Below, piece by piece: positions 25,441 through 37,805 of a stretch of DNA of 64,000 bases. Location of the stretch: contig CAIIXF020000004.1 in the NCBI GenBank assembly GCA_903813345.2, positions 11,321,196-11,385,195 on the forward strand. The letters are read 5' to 3'. Position 1 is the stretch's first letter. Each line of letters opens with the position of its first letter. The translations under genes and the position numbers were made by a program. The DNA comes from Owenia fusiformis (taxonomy: Eukaryota; Annelida; Polychaeta; Sabellida; Oweniidae). Below the pieces are notes generated by a model. It did no database searches, had not been told where the DNA came from, and saw only the letters and a program-made list of their open reading frames with translations.

Positions 25441-26302
25441 CTGGAATGGAGGAAGGAAAGTTATATAAAGATTTTGATCAATTTATAGAACCTCATAAAA
25501 ATCAGCTCATTTGTCCGGACGTCGCAGAGAAAGGGTATTACAGACAATGCTTCACATTGTCTAGGTTAACTTCCACCTTCCTTGAAAATAACAACAGAAA
25601 TGTGATCAGCAATTTGTATTCTGTATCAGGCTCTGAAATAAAGCATGATGAACTACCAGTGATAGAAAACCAATTTATATTCATCATAAATACTACTAGG
25701 GTAATCCTGTAGAAATGTCAGGGGTTATACTATAATGGAGACAATTATAGAAGAATTAGAAAGATATCAAAAGATATATCGGTTATCTCACTAGAATTTT
25801 TTTCCTTAACTATGCAGAATTAGAATCTTTCTGTAAAGCTTTGAATTTGTCCAAATAGAAAATGACTAAAATGGGAATTCTTTTTAACATTTTCCAAAGG
25901 GTGTTTGTCATCTTGACTAGTCTTTATAGAATTGTATTTATTTTTATCTTGCAGCGAGTTTCTCTGGTTGTTATTACCAAAATCGCCAGTTTTGAGGATT
26001 GTCTTCGATGGAACTGTTTCAATGTTTAAAATCAACTTTCCCACTAATTTGGCTGTTTTTTATTATTCATTGCCTGTTGTTCAAAATTGTGATGAAACCC
26101 ATGTTTCGTTATCTCAGTATCTTTCTACAGAAAGGCAATTGGGAGTACTCAGTATGAAAGCATTTTGAATTCAAAAAACAAGGAGTCATTATCCGATATG
26201 AAGATGTCTCCCATGAGGGACTGGGAAAGAGCAACCTGAGAGATAAAGTACAATAAAGGACTATCCAAAAGATACTGCCTCTTTCAAGATTCCTAACTAA
26301 AA

Positions 26303-26752
26303 ATGTCATCTGCTGATGCTATTTTACTTCATTTTTCTCTAAAATTTGATTGAAGTGTCAGAATTTTTGACATTTCTGTACAATTTAGAGCATTGCCAAT
26401 GTAGCTGAATAATTTATTCCTCACAATTTTCACTATTTTCCACCTTATTTTGCGTTTTAAATCATGAACATCATGACATTTCTTTACACAGAGATCCAAT
26501 TGAGTTATTGTTAATCAATAGACAATAGTTTCACAGAGACTGCCTAATCAGCATTCATCCCGAAAATAAAATATGATGACGGTCATGTTTTGAAACATGG
26601 AATAGTGCATAAAAGAGAGGAATCAGCAAGAAATAAACTATACTGGAATGTAGTTAACACTCCAAATTATACAGAAATACAAGAAAATGAGATAGTTCTT
26701 TCAAATTTTAGAGAGAAATCGAGTAGAATAAACACAAGCAGACGGATGTTTT
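26303..26752. mobile_element. Long-TIR repeat element, facing arm pair 5
   Basis: Begins ATGTCATCTGCTGATGCTAT and ends CACAAGCAGACGGATGT, about 450 bp in total, with arms of about 170-180 bp and a middle of about 100 bp. Confidence 0.78.
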
Positions 26753-28666
26753 AGAAATGCCTAATCAGCATTCATATATCATCCACCACAAATCTAATTC
26801 AATCACTAAGAAAATTTCATTAATAACTGTCCAAGGGAGCTATTTTCTAAAAGATTTTTCACTCAAAGAAAAGAAATTATTTTCCTGTGTAGAAGTTATT
26901 GCAACTTTCACTGTTTGATATTTCAAGCAAGCATGGCCATGCTCAATAGCATCAACTGGAATGTCAGTGTTTTTCTCCTCCTCAAAACCTAACCCATTTA
27001 AAATAATCAATTGTTGAATGTTTTGTGAGCTTGCTATTGATAACAATCTTGGATTAAAAACATGTAACCTTAGTTAAAGTGGTGCTTTAACTTAAGTTTA
27101 AAACTAAATTGCAAGATAAAAAACAGATTCCGAATCTAAAGAAAATGAGGCTTAACTTTATGAAACAAACTGATTTGAAATTTGCCTAACACAGCCCTTC
27201 TACCCTTCACTTCTTCCATGTTGTTGAAAGATGTATATATTCATACAATCCTAATACTCAAGGAATAGAGATAACTCAACTAGAAATCTTTATCTCCATC
27301 TGACCTGTTACCATGGAAACCAACACATCTGTCAAAATAACAGACTTGCTTGAGAGAAATCCCAGAAACCAAAGTTGTCTAAAATACATGATTTTCATTG
27401 AGTGTAGAAGTCGCTCAAGTGTGATGTGCTTCTTAAAAGTTCAAAACATCTCAGAAAAAATTCTGCAACTGATGAGAGAGATACATCAGCTGTTTGTGAG
27501 CTAGCATTACATTTTTTCCTCATCTCTGAAAAACATCCCCCCTAATAATCCTCCATGCATATTTTCCTATCAAGTAAGGATCAAATCAATACAGTAAATC
27601 CTGTGTATATTGAATATATTATTTCTGAGAAAAAATGTTTATTGTTGGTAGGTGTTCACTACAGAGAGGGTAATTTATACAGAAGTCAGTAGAGTATATA
27701 GTATATAGTAGAGTAAAGAGGAAGATTGTGTAGTAAGATGCAGGTGTTCACTAGAGAGAAGTGTTCACTAAGTCATGTTCTGCTACATATCATATATATG
27801 AATTTCAGCCTGCATCCTTATAAAGTTTTTGTGTGATCAGTGGTAAGAATGTTCAATCATGACTGCTTTAGAGTAAAACTTTCAGTCTTCAAATGAGCAA
27901 GACAATTTTGATTTTCATTTATGACGTAACTATGGCAATATCGTAAAAATAAATGAAGTTGGAATTGCATTATTTTCGAGAAACTGAATTCAGACAAGTC
28001 TATGCCTCAAAAATGAGAGCAAAATTAAACTTGAAGGGATCTGTACCATTTTGTAATTTTCTCATGTAGAAGTATTTACCTAAGTGCTGAATATTTAGGT
28101 CACTATGGATACCACTGCTTGGGGTTACCAAGGAAACACTTCAGATACCTTATCGAGAGATCAATTGAATTCCAAGTACTTGGAAACTTAGTCCTTTTTT
28201 ACTTAAAACTCCCAATAGTTTGCTATTTTGGAAATGTCCATTTGGTGTTTATGGGTTAGTTGATGTGAAAAAACGATTATCAATAATATCAGAAAGAGAG
28301 GATCAATATTGATCAATCGAATCGGAGGTGATTTCTAGCGATTATATTGGTGCATCAAGCAATCTTGGGATCCCTACTAGATGCTCAAAAGGGCACAAAG
28401 TTGTGTACAAACCATAGAATTCCCTCAAGGAGGAAGCAGTCTAAGATCAAACACTTCTTGCAAGTTTTTTTGTTAAATGTCAAATAAAGGCTTGAAAATA
28501 AAAAACTGATGAAAGGATGTAAAGAATACATGTTGGACATGTTTTAGGAGCCAAAAATAGTAAAGAATTGAAATATAATCATTTATGCCAATGTTTCCAT
28601 AAAACCCAAATGAACTCTGAAGATCTGACATTTCTATATTATAATTCAAAATATGAACAACATATA

Positions 28667-29124
28667 CTGTAGATTGGGTTAATTTGGCGCTACTTAATTT
28701 GGCGATTTTGCCATTTTTGGCATATTGGCGGCTATTTAATTTGGCGAACATGCAAAAAAACAAACAATTAAAATTAATTTTTTTTTTAAATTATAATTAA
28801 TATTCACCACGTTTGTAAATTTTTGTGAGATCATCCTTTACATTTTGCACCTCGATCAATGCTGCTACTATACCGCGCTTTTCCTTTCTAGTTTTTCCCT
28901 GAGTATTATTGAGTGACTGACCAGTTCTGAGCCAATTTATGAGAGACATTTTTTCATATTTTTGGAAAAACTAAACCGGAAGTGACCTAAATACACTGGA
29001 CGAAATACCCTAGATAATTCCCGGGGATTCATTCTAAATTTTGGCGAAGATTTATATTGGCGAATTTTTCAATTTCGCCAAATTCGCCAAATTAAAGCGG
29101 GCGCCAAATTAACCCAATCTACAG
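28667..29124. mobile_element. TIR DNA transposon remnant (MITE), 458 bp
   Basis: The ends are perfect inverted repeats of at least 24 bp (CTGTAGATTGGGTTAATTTG on the left, then GCGC), flanked by TA on both sides (28665-28666 and 29125-29126). Inside, 'aatttggcgaatttttc' words recur in both orientations. TA duplication suggests the Tc1/mariner superfamily or a similar one. Non-autonomous. Confidence 0.88.
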
Positions 29125-29414
29125 TACTTGGTTATCTTTTTCATTCCTCTTCTCAACTTAGAAACAGTTTAAAACATGATTAACCATTTCAAGTCTTAGT
29201 TGCACAAAGCAAAAGTCAGAACATATGAGAAAAAGTTGAAAACTGAAACATTGAAACTTGAATTCTCCCTTTTTCCATTTTGAAAGGGATTTCAACATAA
29301 TCTTCAGAAGTTCTGTTTTGCTCATCTACTACAAGAAAAATATCTAAATAAGTCAGAATTTCAAATTTGATGAAAACTTCCTGGTAAGCTAGGGCAGAAA
29401 CCATGATGGAATAT

Positions 29415-29605
29415 CTTGAAGTTATGTTTTAAAATGCAAAATAGAGTGAATAAGAGTGAAATCATTGAGAAATAAAGTAAACAGGGATGTAGTGAACACT
29501 TTAAATTGTAAAGAAATGCTTAAAAAATCTGACACTTCATTCAAATTTTAGAGAAAAACAGTGAAAAATAAATCGAAATGATCACAAACAGACAGACATT
29601 TCAGA
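29415..29605 (+). repeat. Solo arm of the long-TIR family
   Basis: A forward arm; a short insertion ('aatcgaaatgatcacaa') precedes the terminus CAGACAGACATTT. Confidence 0.8.
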
Positions 29606-29854
29606 CAAAGTTACTGATAGGATATTGATGGAGAGGTTATACAGGAAAGAAAAGTATCCATGGAATGTAATCTGAGACACCACTCTAATCCACATCAAAG
29701 GTGGCCATTTTGTTCAAATCATGATGAACCTGGAGACCTTTGAGTAATTGCAATGCAATTAGATTATTCTCTTACTCCAGTTACAACTTCATTTGAGCAC
29801 TTGAACATCCCTGGAAACTAAACACAAAATCAAGGTAGAAAAAGGCGTTCACAG

Positions 29855-29985
29855 TAAAACCTGTCTAAGTAGAACATCTTTGGTACCTGCAAAAGAAGCG
29901 TTTGGGAGGTGTTCCACATATAGAGATTCATTTAACATAAAGTCAGTTGGTCTTGGGACTCTGAAAAGTGTTCCACACATATGTA
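29855..29985. repeat. 'gttccacttag' repeat family copy
   Basis: CAGTAAAACCTGTCTAAGTA followed by GAACATCTTTGGTACC and later 'gtgttccacatat'. Related words occur at 10690-10775, 37190-37290 and 45865-46100. Probably old DNA-transposon debris. Confidence 0.5.
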
Positions 29986-30611
29986 GTATGTGTAACAAAT
30001 TACAACTTTTCATACAGGGACTTTCTTTGGTATTTCATCCTCTGATCACAGGGCTTCAAAATCCAGAATATATTCTTTCTTTTTACCCCCTGCGATAAGC
30101 AGTTAGCATTTCCCCGATTAAGAACTCGCAATCTGATTGGCTGTCGCAACACTGCGACAGAAATCATGTATAAGTCATTGCTTTTGTCATATCTGTCAGT
30201 TTTGTCATATATGGACCTTTTTATTATGTTATATAGGGACTTTGCCACTAGTATACAGACTTTTAACTCCTATGATGTGAACATTGTACTCATTCACTTT
30301 CCTGCAGCAGTTTTGGCAAACTTCAGAGCCAAAACAACAGTTATTGTTAAGGTTATTACTGACTCATAATGTGATGTTTTGTTTGGACCAGGCTATACAA
30401 CATGTTTATTCAATCACGATCATCATGGTGGCCAGATTTCATTTTGGTATTTATGAAAAACAAGGAAAATATATCATAGATTATATTAGAAAAGAAATTT
30501 CAGGAAAATGTACTTACTAGTAATAATAAAGAGTTTGTTATAGTCACAGTTAAAGATAAAGCACATTATGATTCATTTTGAATGACAAATCTGCTTGGTT
30601 GATAACAATGG

Positions 30612-30788
30612 ACAATGGACATGTTTTAAAATGTAATATAGAGAAAGACTAGGTGGAATTAGCAAGAAATAAAGTAAAGAGACATGTAGTTAACACTCTA
30701 AATTGTATAGAAATGCAAGAAAATCGGAAACTTCATTCAAATTTTAGAGAGAATTTGAATGAAATCAATATGAGCAACTGACGGAGGA
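30612..30788 (+). repeat. Solo arm of the long-TIR family
   Basis: A forward arm, well conserved inside, with a damaged end ('gagcaactgacgga'). Confidence 0.82.
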
Positions 30789-31269
30789 CAGAGATATCAA
30801 AAATGTTCCATTCATAGTTTGACCACATGGCAATTCATTACAATCTTTGGAACAATGCCTGACCAAATATTTCAACCCTGCCAACATTTTTGATTCACTT
30901 TCAAGGAAATTATTGAATTATTAAGGAATTATATGAGTATATATTATGCTCCAGGATCCTTTAGGAGTCCAGAAATATTACCTGAATTCTTATCTTACAA
31001 ATTGACTGGTTTAATGTTGAAATGAAGCTTTATAATATGATTAGGGAAAAGCTGGAAATATTTTGATTGTCAGGAATTTCTATTGTCTAAATAACACACC
31101 CGATTGCCAAAATTCTGTTTCCATTAATTTAACATGCAGAATGTCTGATTACGGTTTCACTAGTGAAGTCAAGGTGGCCGGTCACATTGAAGTATTTTGT
31201 ACTTTGCCAAGAGTGCAATTGGCAGTTTCTAAGTCGGAATACCCCCACCACACTTTCCTTGTACTTTAT

Positions 31270-31535
31270 GCCTCAGTCACATTTGATTAACTACAACCGT
31301 ACGCCAGCTGTAGCTTCCAAAAATCGAGAGTATATGCAGCATAAAATATAAGGATAAAAAAGTACAATGTAGATTTTCTATATCGATTTTGTGAGCTATG
31401 ACTGCCGTATACCCGCCATAGAGCAAATGTGACTGGGGCTTTACAATGTAGATTTTCTATATATATCGAATTTTGTGAGCTTAGACTGCAGACTGCCGTA
31501 CATCCGTCATAGAGCAAATGTGACTGAGTGAGGCG
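31270..31535. mobile_element. Non-autonomous TIR element, about 265 bp
   Basis: The left end GCCTCAGTCACATTTG and right end CAAATGTGACTGAGTGAGGC are inverted copies, with weaker pairing inside (GTACGCCAG against CTGCCGTAC). It contains the duplicated block at 31363-31525. Target duplication not resolved. Confidence 0.65.
31355..31530. repeat. Direct duplication of about 80 bp
   Basis: The block ACAATGTAGATTTTCTATAT ... ATAGAGCAAATGTGACTG occurs twice, at about 31363-31437 and 31443-31525. It sits inside the TIR element at 31270-31535. Confidence 0.85.
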
Positions 31536-32064
31536 TTACCTTGCAGGGGATATCGGACAGATACAGTATTCAATGAGCAGACCATACCACTGAGTTTGCA
31601 AGACACACATAGGTTTTGCCTCAGCTTTGTCAAACCAACTAATGACATCATGAGGTCTGGCCATTCTGATACTCATAGAGTCTTTCTGTTTCATCTCAGG
31701 GCGGAGAAGAAATGAGATGTCATGATTTATCATGATGAAGTTTGGTTCTAACTTGTGAATGGGTAGTCTAGGTACAAGCCCCTGTGACCCCCCCTCCAAA
31801 TTACTTCACAGGTATGAAGTTGGGAGGGGGACATTTATGCTTGAAGGTAGACATGTGAATGGGGTACATCTGGTATAACTAGTTAATCATTGCCTCAGCA
31901 AAGAAAACATTACAAAAATAAGATGCAGAAATCCTCTAATAAATGTCACATACTTAAAAAAATAGAAGACCATGTTTTCAAAATCCAATAATATTCACAC
32001 TGAAAGTGTTTGTGACACCAGATGCCACCTTTGACATGTCCAATAATGTTCCTTTGTGTGAAAA

Positions 32065-32255
32065 ATATCTGTCTGCTTATGCTTATTCCACTAGTTTATC
32101 CTTAAAATTTGAAAGAACTACTGAATTTTCTTGTATTTCTATACAATTTAGCGTGTTTACTACATGTGTGTTTATTTTATTCCTTCCTAATTCCACTCCT
32201 TTTCACATTATACCACATTTCAAAACACGACCACATGACATTTCTCTCATGAGTA
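32065..32255 (-). repeat. Solo arm of the long-TIR family
   Basis: A reverse arm starting ATCTGTCTGCTTATGCTTAT. Confidence 0.8.
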
Positions 32256-32638
32256 AACAATTATAATTTGTATTCAAATCAAGAAGGAATTTTTCAGCTT
32301 TTCAAAATGTAAATTCCTATCAGCAATTGACCCTTACAGGACAGCCTTTTTGGACATGCCTTTCAAACCATCTTATCAATTCCTATTTTGTATTTTCCTA
32401 GTATACTAAATATTATGGGATGGGATGATGGGGAAACAAAGAATGCAAAGGCCTTCGATGTGATCATTTCCTCCTGAAGAAAATAAGGAGTTATACAATC
32501 ATCTCATCTTGCTTCGAGACCCCCCCCCCTTGTTTTCTTCACCGACTTAAAGTATGAGATATACAGGAATACAAAGAATGCTTTAAATCGCAAAACCACA
32601 CTATTGTAAAAGTGTATATGTGAGAAGGTGTTCAAGCG

Positions 32639-32759
32639 AGTAGTGGGAGGGGGGGGGTCATAAAGAGTAGTGGGAGGGGGGTCATAAAGAGTAGTATGAG
32701 GGGGGTCACAAAGAGTAGTGGGAGGGGGGTCACAAAGAGTAGTGGGAGGTGGGTCACAA
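32639..32759. repeat. G-rich tandem repeat, about 24 bp, 5 units
   Basis: Units of AGTAGTGGGAGGGGGGTCAT with AAAG (or ACAAAG) repeat five times. Each carries G3 and G6-G9 runs on the plus strand, so the array could form G-quadruplexes. Confidence 0.92.
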
Positions 32760-33345
32760 ATGCTTGTAGCTCAACAAATAATCACTAAACATCATCTGTG
32801 TTTCAAGATAGGCATCCAGATATGGTTTGATGACATCTGAATCATCAATAATATAATTGTTATATGGCAGTTGTCTATGAGTCAAAGTACTAATTGAAAC
32901 TGGAGATTTACTACATAACATAGCAAAACCATCTGTTAGATTATGCATATACCCATCTCATGCCTCTCTAAAATCTATAAAAATGAAATGTTTCATATTC
33001 TGTCATTTTTTATCATTTTGAGACTTGAGTTCTAACTTCATGTTTGTTCTATTCCATTCCATGCATATTTCAACACACTTGCAGATTTAAAACATGGCAC
33101 TGTACTCATTCACCACCCCAGCCAAGAGATTTGAGTCATCAGATTTGGATTAATAACAAAGTAGGACACTGGTATATTCCCACTAATAAGATTAATTCGA
33201 AAGTGCATCACACTTAATATAACGATGTCACTACCTATACTAATAGTTGATGACAATATATAATCTTGCATCAGGTATGTTCTGTGACCAATTATGAAAT
33301 GAGTCTCTTGGAAATAACCCCCCCCCCTCCCTATTAAACTAGATA

Positions 33346-33421
33346 CAGGGTGTCTATAAAGCTTTTTCACAATTACAGTTCAAAGTCTGTATGAAGTGTA
33401 AAGATACTTATTGACACCATG
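33346..33421. mobile_element. Micro-MITE, 76 bp, copy 1
   Basis: Starts CAGGGTGTCTATAAAGCT, ends TGACACCATG, and is flanked by TA (33344-33345 and 33422-33423). Same middle ('caaagtctgt') as the two copies near 61.7 kb. Confidence 0.8.
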
Positions 33422-33694
33422 TATAATTTAGCACTGATAAAAAGTTGTACCATGCTATCTATGTAAATTACTTAATCCTGCTTCCCCCGTCCGGGATCCC
33501 CCTTCACCCCCAATATAACACCCACACACTCCACCCATCAGCAAGAAAGTACATATGTTTTAACCATATTGTTATTCATAAAACAACTTGAACTCAGCAA
33601 TGTTAAGTGTTTCCTGTTGCACAACTTAATGCCATGCTTTAGGGCATCCTACATAACCTTTTGTTGCAGTGTCAAGATCTACCTGAACATGAAA

Positions 33695-33875
33695 TATCAA
33701 GGTCATGTTTTAAAATGCAAAATAAGACAGAAAAGAGAGGAATTAACAAGGAATAAAGTTAGCAGGCATGTAATCAACACTCTAAATTGTATAGAAATGC
33801 AACAAAATTATACACTTCATTCAAATTTTAGAGAGAAATGAGAGGAATTTGGTAAAATAAGCAGACGGACATTTA
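33695..33875 (+). repeat. Solo arm of the long-TIR family
   Basis: A forward arm whose terminus is followed by a second copy of 'gagcagacggatttt', so the end is partly duplicated. Confidence 0.85.
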
Positions 33876-34034
33876 GAGCAGACGGATTTTCTAATCTGGA
33901 TTACTTAATCCTCAACTGTGAATAAAACAGATTTGTGAAAACCACTTACATTTCATACAATTTTAGTTGGACAAGTTTATTATTATTTCATTGACAAACT
34001 TTATCTACAAGTGTTCCAATGTTATATAACAAGA

Positions 34035-34135
34035 TAAGAGGAAAATGTTAAGTTATAAAATAAAGCATGAACATGTAGAATAAGCAAGGAATTAAGATAA
34101 AAAGGCATGAAAAATCATAGAGAAACACGAGAATG
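34035..34135 (+). repeat. Truncated arm of the long-TIR family
   Basis: Inner half only ('aataagcaaggaattaag'). Confidence 0.45.
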
Positions 34136-34419
34136 TTCACTTTAAGAACTCCATGAATACTTCCTAAAACATGAGAGTAAAAGCAAAAATCTTTGATTAA
34201 AAAATGATAAAGCTCTCAAAGAGCAAATGGTTCACTCAATATATCAACTTTGACAAATATTTATGACTGAATACATTTAAGATAAAGTAGAAACCATAAC
34301 TGAACCCATGTAAATCAAATCTTACATAAATCGCAGTGCTTTGAAGTGTTCTATGTTATTTCAGTAAATGTGTAAAATCATGTCATAATGCTACCATTTC
34401 ATACAGCCTATCCCTCTAG

Positions 34420-34633
34420 CAGGGGTTTCACCAAATTTCTCACAACAGGCTCAATAAATGAAAACAACAGGCAAAATTAATGGAAATCATAAATTCACAT
34501 GGAAAAGTTAAAAATTGATGGAAATCATGAATTTAACATGGAAAATTGAAAAGTCCCTAAAAGCAACAGGCGATTTTGTGAAAACAATCAGTGAAAATCG
34601 CCTGTTGCCTGAGCACTGCTGATGAAACCCCTG
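34420..34633. mobile_element. hAT-like non-autonomous element, about 214 bp
   Basis: Terminal inverted repeats CAGGGGTTTCA / TGAAACCCCTG; CAGGG-type ends are usual in hAT elements. Inside are 'aacaggcgattttgtgaaaac' words in both orientations. I do not see a clean 8-bp target duplication, so the borders are approximate. Confidence 0.65.
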
Positions 34634-35079
34634 CTCTCGCATAATAACATATAAGAAGGAGAAGATAATGAAACTCAAAGGCAGACAGAAAAATACTAGG
34701 AATTGAGATCTGTTTAGAAGCTCAAAGTAGAACCTTTAACATAGGGTAGCCTTTAAAAAACCTCCTATCATACCAACTTCCTCTTCCTTAATAACTTATA
34801 TTCAGAAGAATATCGATGCAAGCAAAGATTTGATATAGAAGACAAATTACAAAATGTATATTGCACCAAAGCCCCCATACTTCTCTTTCTTAATCCGAAC
34901 CCAACAATGGTACATTTAATTTATGACAATATTGTAAAAATAGGACATTTCTCACTACTTACAAGATTATTAACAAACTCATCAGGAAATAGGAAATATT
35001 GTACTCTAATAATCTCTGACAAAATCTGAACCTAAGTTCCTCTTGCATTCACTATTATAAGATAACAGTAAGTCTTCCC

Positions 35080-35235
35080 TGTTTCGTTTTTCTCTCTAAA
35101 ACTTTGAACTGCCCGATTTTTTTAGTATTTCTCTACAATTTATAGTATCAACTACATGTCTGTTTGCTTTGCTCCTTGCTAATTTCACTGTTTTTCACTT
35201 TATTTCTCATTTTAAAACAAGACCACGTTGGTATT
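35080..35235 (-). repeat. Solo arm of the long-TIR family
   Basis: A reverse arm with a decayed terminus; the inner words 'tcaactacatgtctgtttgc' are clear. Confidence 0.7.
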
Positions 35236-36094
35236 TTCTCACAGTTATTAAAGGGTAAATCCCATAGTTTGTTTAGTAAAGTGCTCCAAGTTGGCCTAAA
35301 CCCTTTAAAAATTGTTTACATCATCGCTTTAATTCAAATGCTCATATTTTGGATACAAGATAAAATCAGAAATCAACTTTGGGTATCAGAAAATGATTTA
35401 TTCTATTTATGGGTATGACAGTTCTGTTATGGGTATATACTATATAGTGTCACATATGGTTTCCTCATATATTGTATTTCACTTCCTTAGGAAGAAATCC
35501 ATGGACTTTAAGTGATGTTTATTTCTAGGTATTTACCTAAACAAGGGAACACATTAGAAAAATTCTAATCTACTCTTATTCTAACAAACCCTTTTAATAC
35601 AAACATCAATTTGTGAAAAAAATCCGCGATTGTATTTCTTACTTCAAAGAAAATTCACACTGATATTTGGACAACAATACTTCTGTATATACCCAAGAAT
35701 GTACAATTCAATGTTGATGAAATACATTTGTAACTGTATATCTTCTATTGTTCCATTTGCTACAATGTGTGATTATTGGAACAGATTATTTTCAACCCTA
35801 GCAACTAGTATACCAACTCCTACTCAAAATTTTAACCATTGAAAAATACCCCAATTTCTGGCTAAAAACAATTACATAGAACATTTTGAAAAAAGATAAG
35901 ATAAATAGTGAATAGTTTTTTATCTCTTTCTTGTGAATCGACACATTTGTTAATAATTTAGAATTCAAAAATATGAATGAAATATTTTTGGCTTAGTTTG
36001 TTGGAATGTGTATGATCTGTAGTACAAACATCGAGTTCAGCCTACTATATTCAGAAAGTTGGACTCATTCATATTTGAACTGCAATGGCTGGTT

Positions 36095-36245
36095 CATATT
36101 CCAGACTTTAATTCCCAACATTTCTGTCTAAAATTTGAGTGAACTGCATTTTGTGGTATTTCTATGAAACTTAGTGTATTAACCACATGCTTCTCTAGCT
36201 CATTCCTTGCCAGTTTTTTTTTTTAATTTTTAAACTTGACATTTT
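36095..36245 (-). repeat. Degenerate arm of the long-TIR family
   Basis: Reverse orientation ('atttctgtctaaaatttgag', 'tattaaccacatgcttc'). Confidence 0.6.
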
Positions 36246-37627
36246 GCTTATGGGATCCCCATTCATAAAATGTATTGATAACTTTACTAGACTAGCTTAA
36301 GGTTAAGTGTATTTCAAGTTAGGGTGTCTCTTTTCAATATATCATCCCAGAAAATCTTGTTCTATAGAATTAAATGTACTCACTAATTAAAAAAAAATAT
36401 CAAATATTTTTCAAACATTCCTGATCGTTAACTCCTCAATCATTTAACACTTTCATCAAAAAAAAAAATCAAACTTGAGATAGGACCTTTAAACAATATT
36501 TCCAGGATTCAGTTATTTCCTTAGCCCCTTTGTTAATAATCATCATTATTGTTACAACTCCCTCGCAAGAAATCTCAAAAATTTAAATCTCAGTCAAATA
36601 ACTCTGGTAACTATAGCAACCCTTTATATCATTCTCAATCCATCTGGTTATGTTCCGAAAAGTTTAAAGAGAGTAGGACAAATGTGACATCGACAAAGAA
36701 GAAAATAAATCACCATTTTGTTTCAAACACAAAATTTAGAGAAAAATGTAAAATCAGGTTGAGATAAAATAAATAAATTGTATAATCAACACTCTGGATC
36801 AAAGGTAACCACAAAAATCTGTAACATTTGTCAAATATGGAGAAAATCTGCAAGAAAACCATGTTATTTCAACAAGTACGTTTCTTTAGAAGGTACGTGC
36901 GTCAACATTTCCAGCTATTAGATCATATCTACAAGGATTTGACATAACTTTCTCAAAATGTGAAAGGACTAAAAATATTCTTCATAAACCTATTTATTCT
37001 AACAATAGTTATGATTAATCTGCCATTTTACTTGATCCTAACTGACATTAAATACTCTCTATATGTTAAGATTTTCCATTTTGGAAGTTTCACCAGTATT
37101 CTAAATATATATACCCCTGAAAGGCCAGAGGCGAGAAAGTCATTGTATAATGAAAACATGAGTATGTAGGATATCCTTAGGACCACATAATGTTCCATTC
37201 AAAAGCTGCTCCACTTACAGTGTGTGTCTCAGTACTTTCTACTTAGGATATGTTCTACATACAGGTTTTCTACTGGATGGTCACTGTATAGGTGGGCTGT
37301 GTACTGTGTAAGGAAGGGGGGTGGGGAGGTGGGAGGGGGGACTGGGGGCACAAAGGCGTGAAGTAAGACTATATCACCACCATTTCCAAGTTATGAAAAA
37401 ATAACTCAAAAGCTGTGATCTGTTTCAAACATTCTTCTGTATAGTCCAAGTTCTTTACATTTTGGATCAAAAATTGATCAGTCTTGGCTATCAAATAATG
37501 GATAATGGATACACAATTTAGCAAACAGTGTCACTCAAGTGTCAGCCTGTAAATGATCAATAATTAAGACTCTGTAAATATAGAACAATGAATTACTCCA
37601 CCCCGATCAATATCAACATACTGTTAA

Positions 37628-37805
37628 ATATCCGTCTGCTTTTACTTCTTTATTTAGCTTCATTTCTACTTAAAATTTGAATAAAGTGTCTGTTTTTTAA
37701 CATTTTCACTTAATTTAGAGCGTTGACTACATACCTGTGTACTTTATTCCTTACTTATTCTACACATTTCTCCTTTATTTTGAATTCTCAAACACGTCAT
37801 TTCCA
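37628..37805 (-). repeat. Solo arm of the long-TIR family
   Basis: A reverse arm starting TATCCGTCTGCTTTTACTTC. Confidence 0.78.

Noticed and set aside
25446-25712. 88-codon plus-strand open frame starting MEEGKLYKDF
   Set aside because: It begins in the acceptor region of glypican exon 2 on the opposite strand and has no splice logic or similarity.
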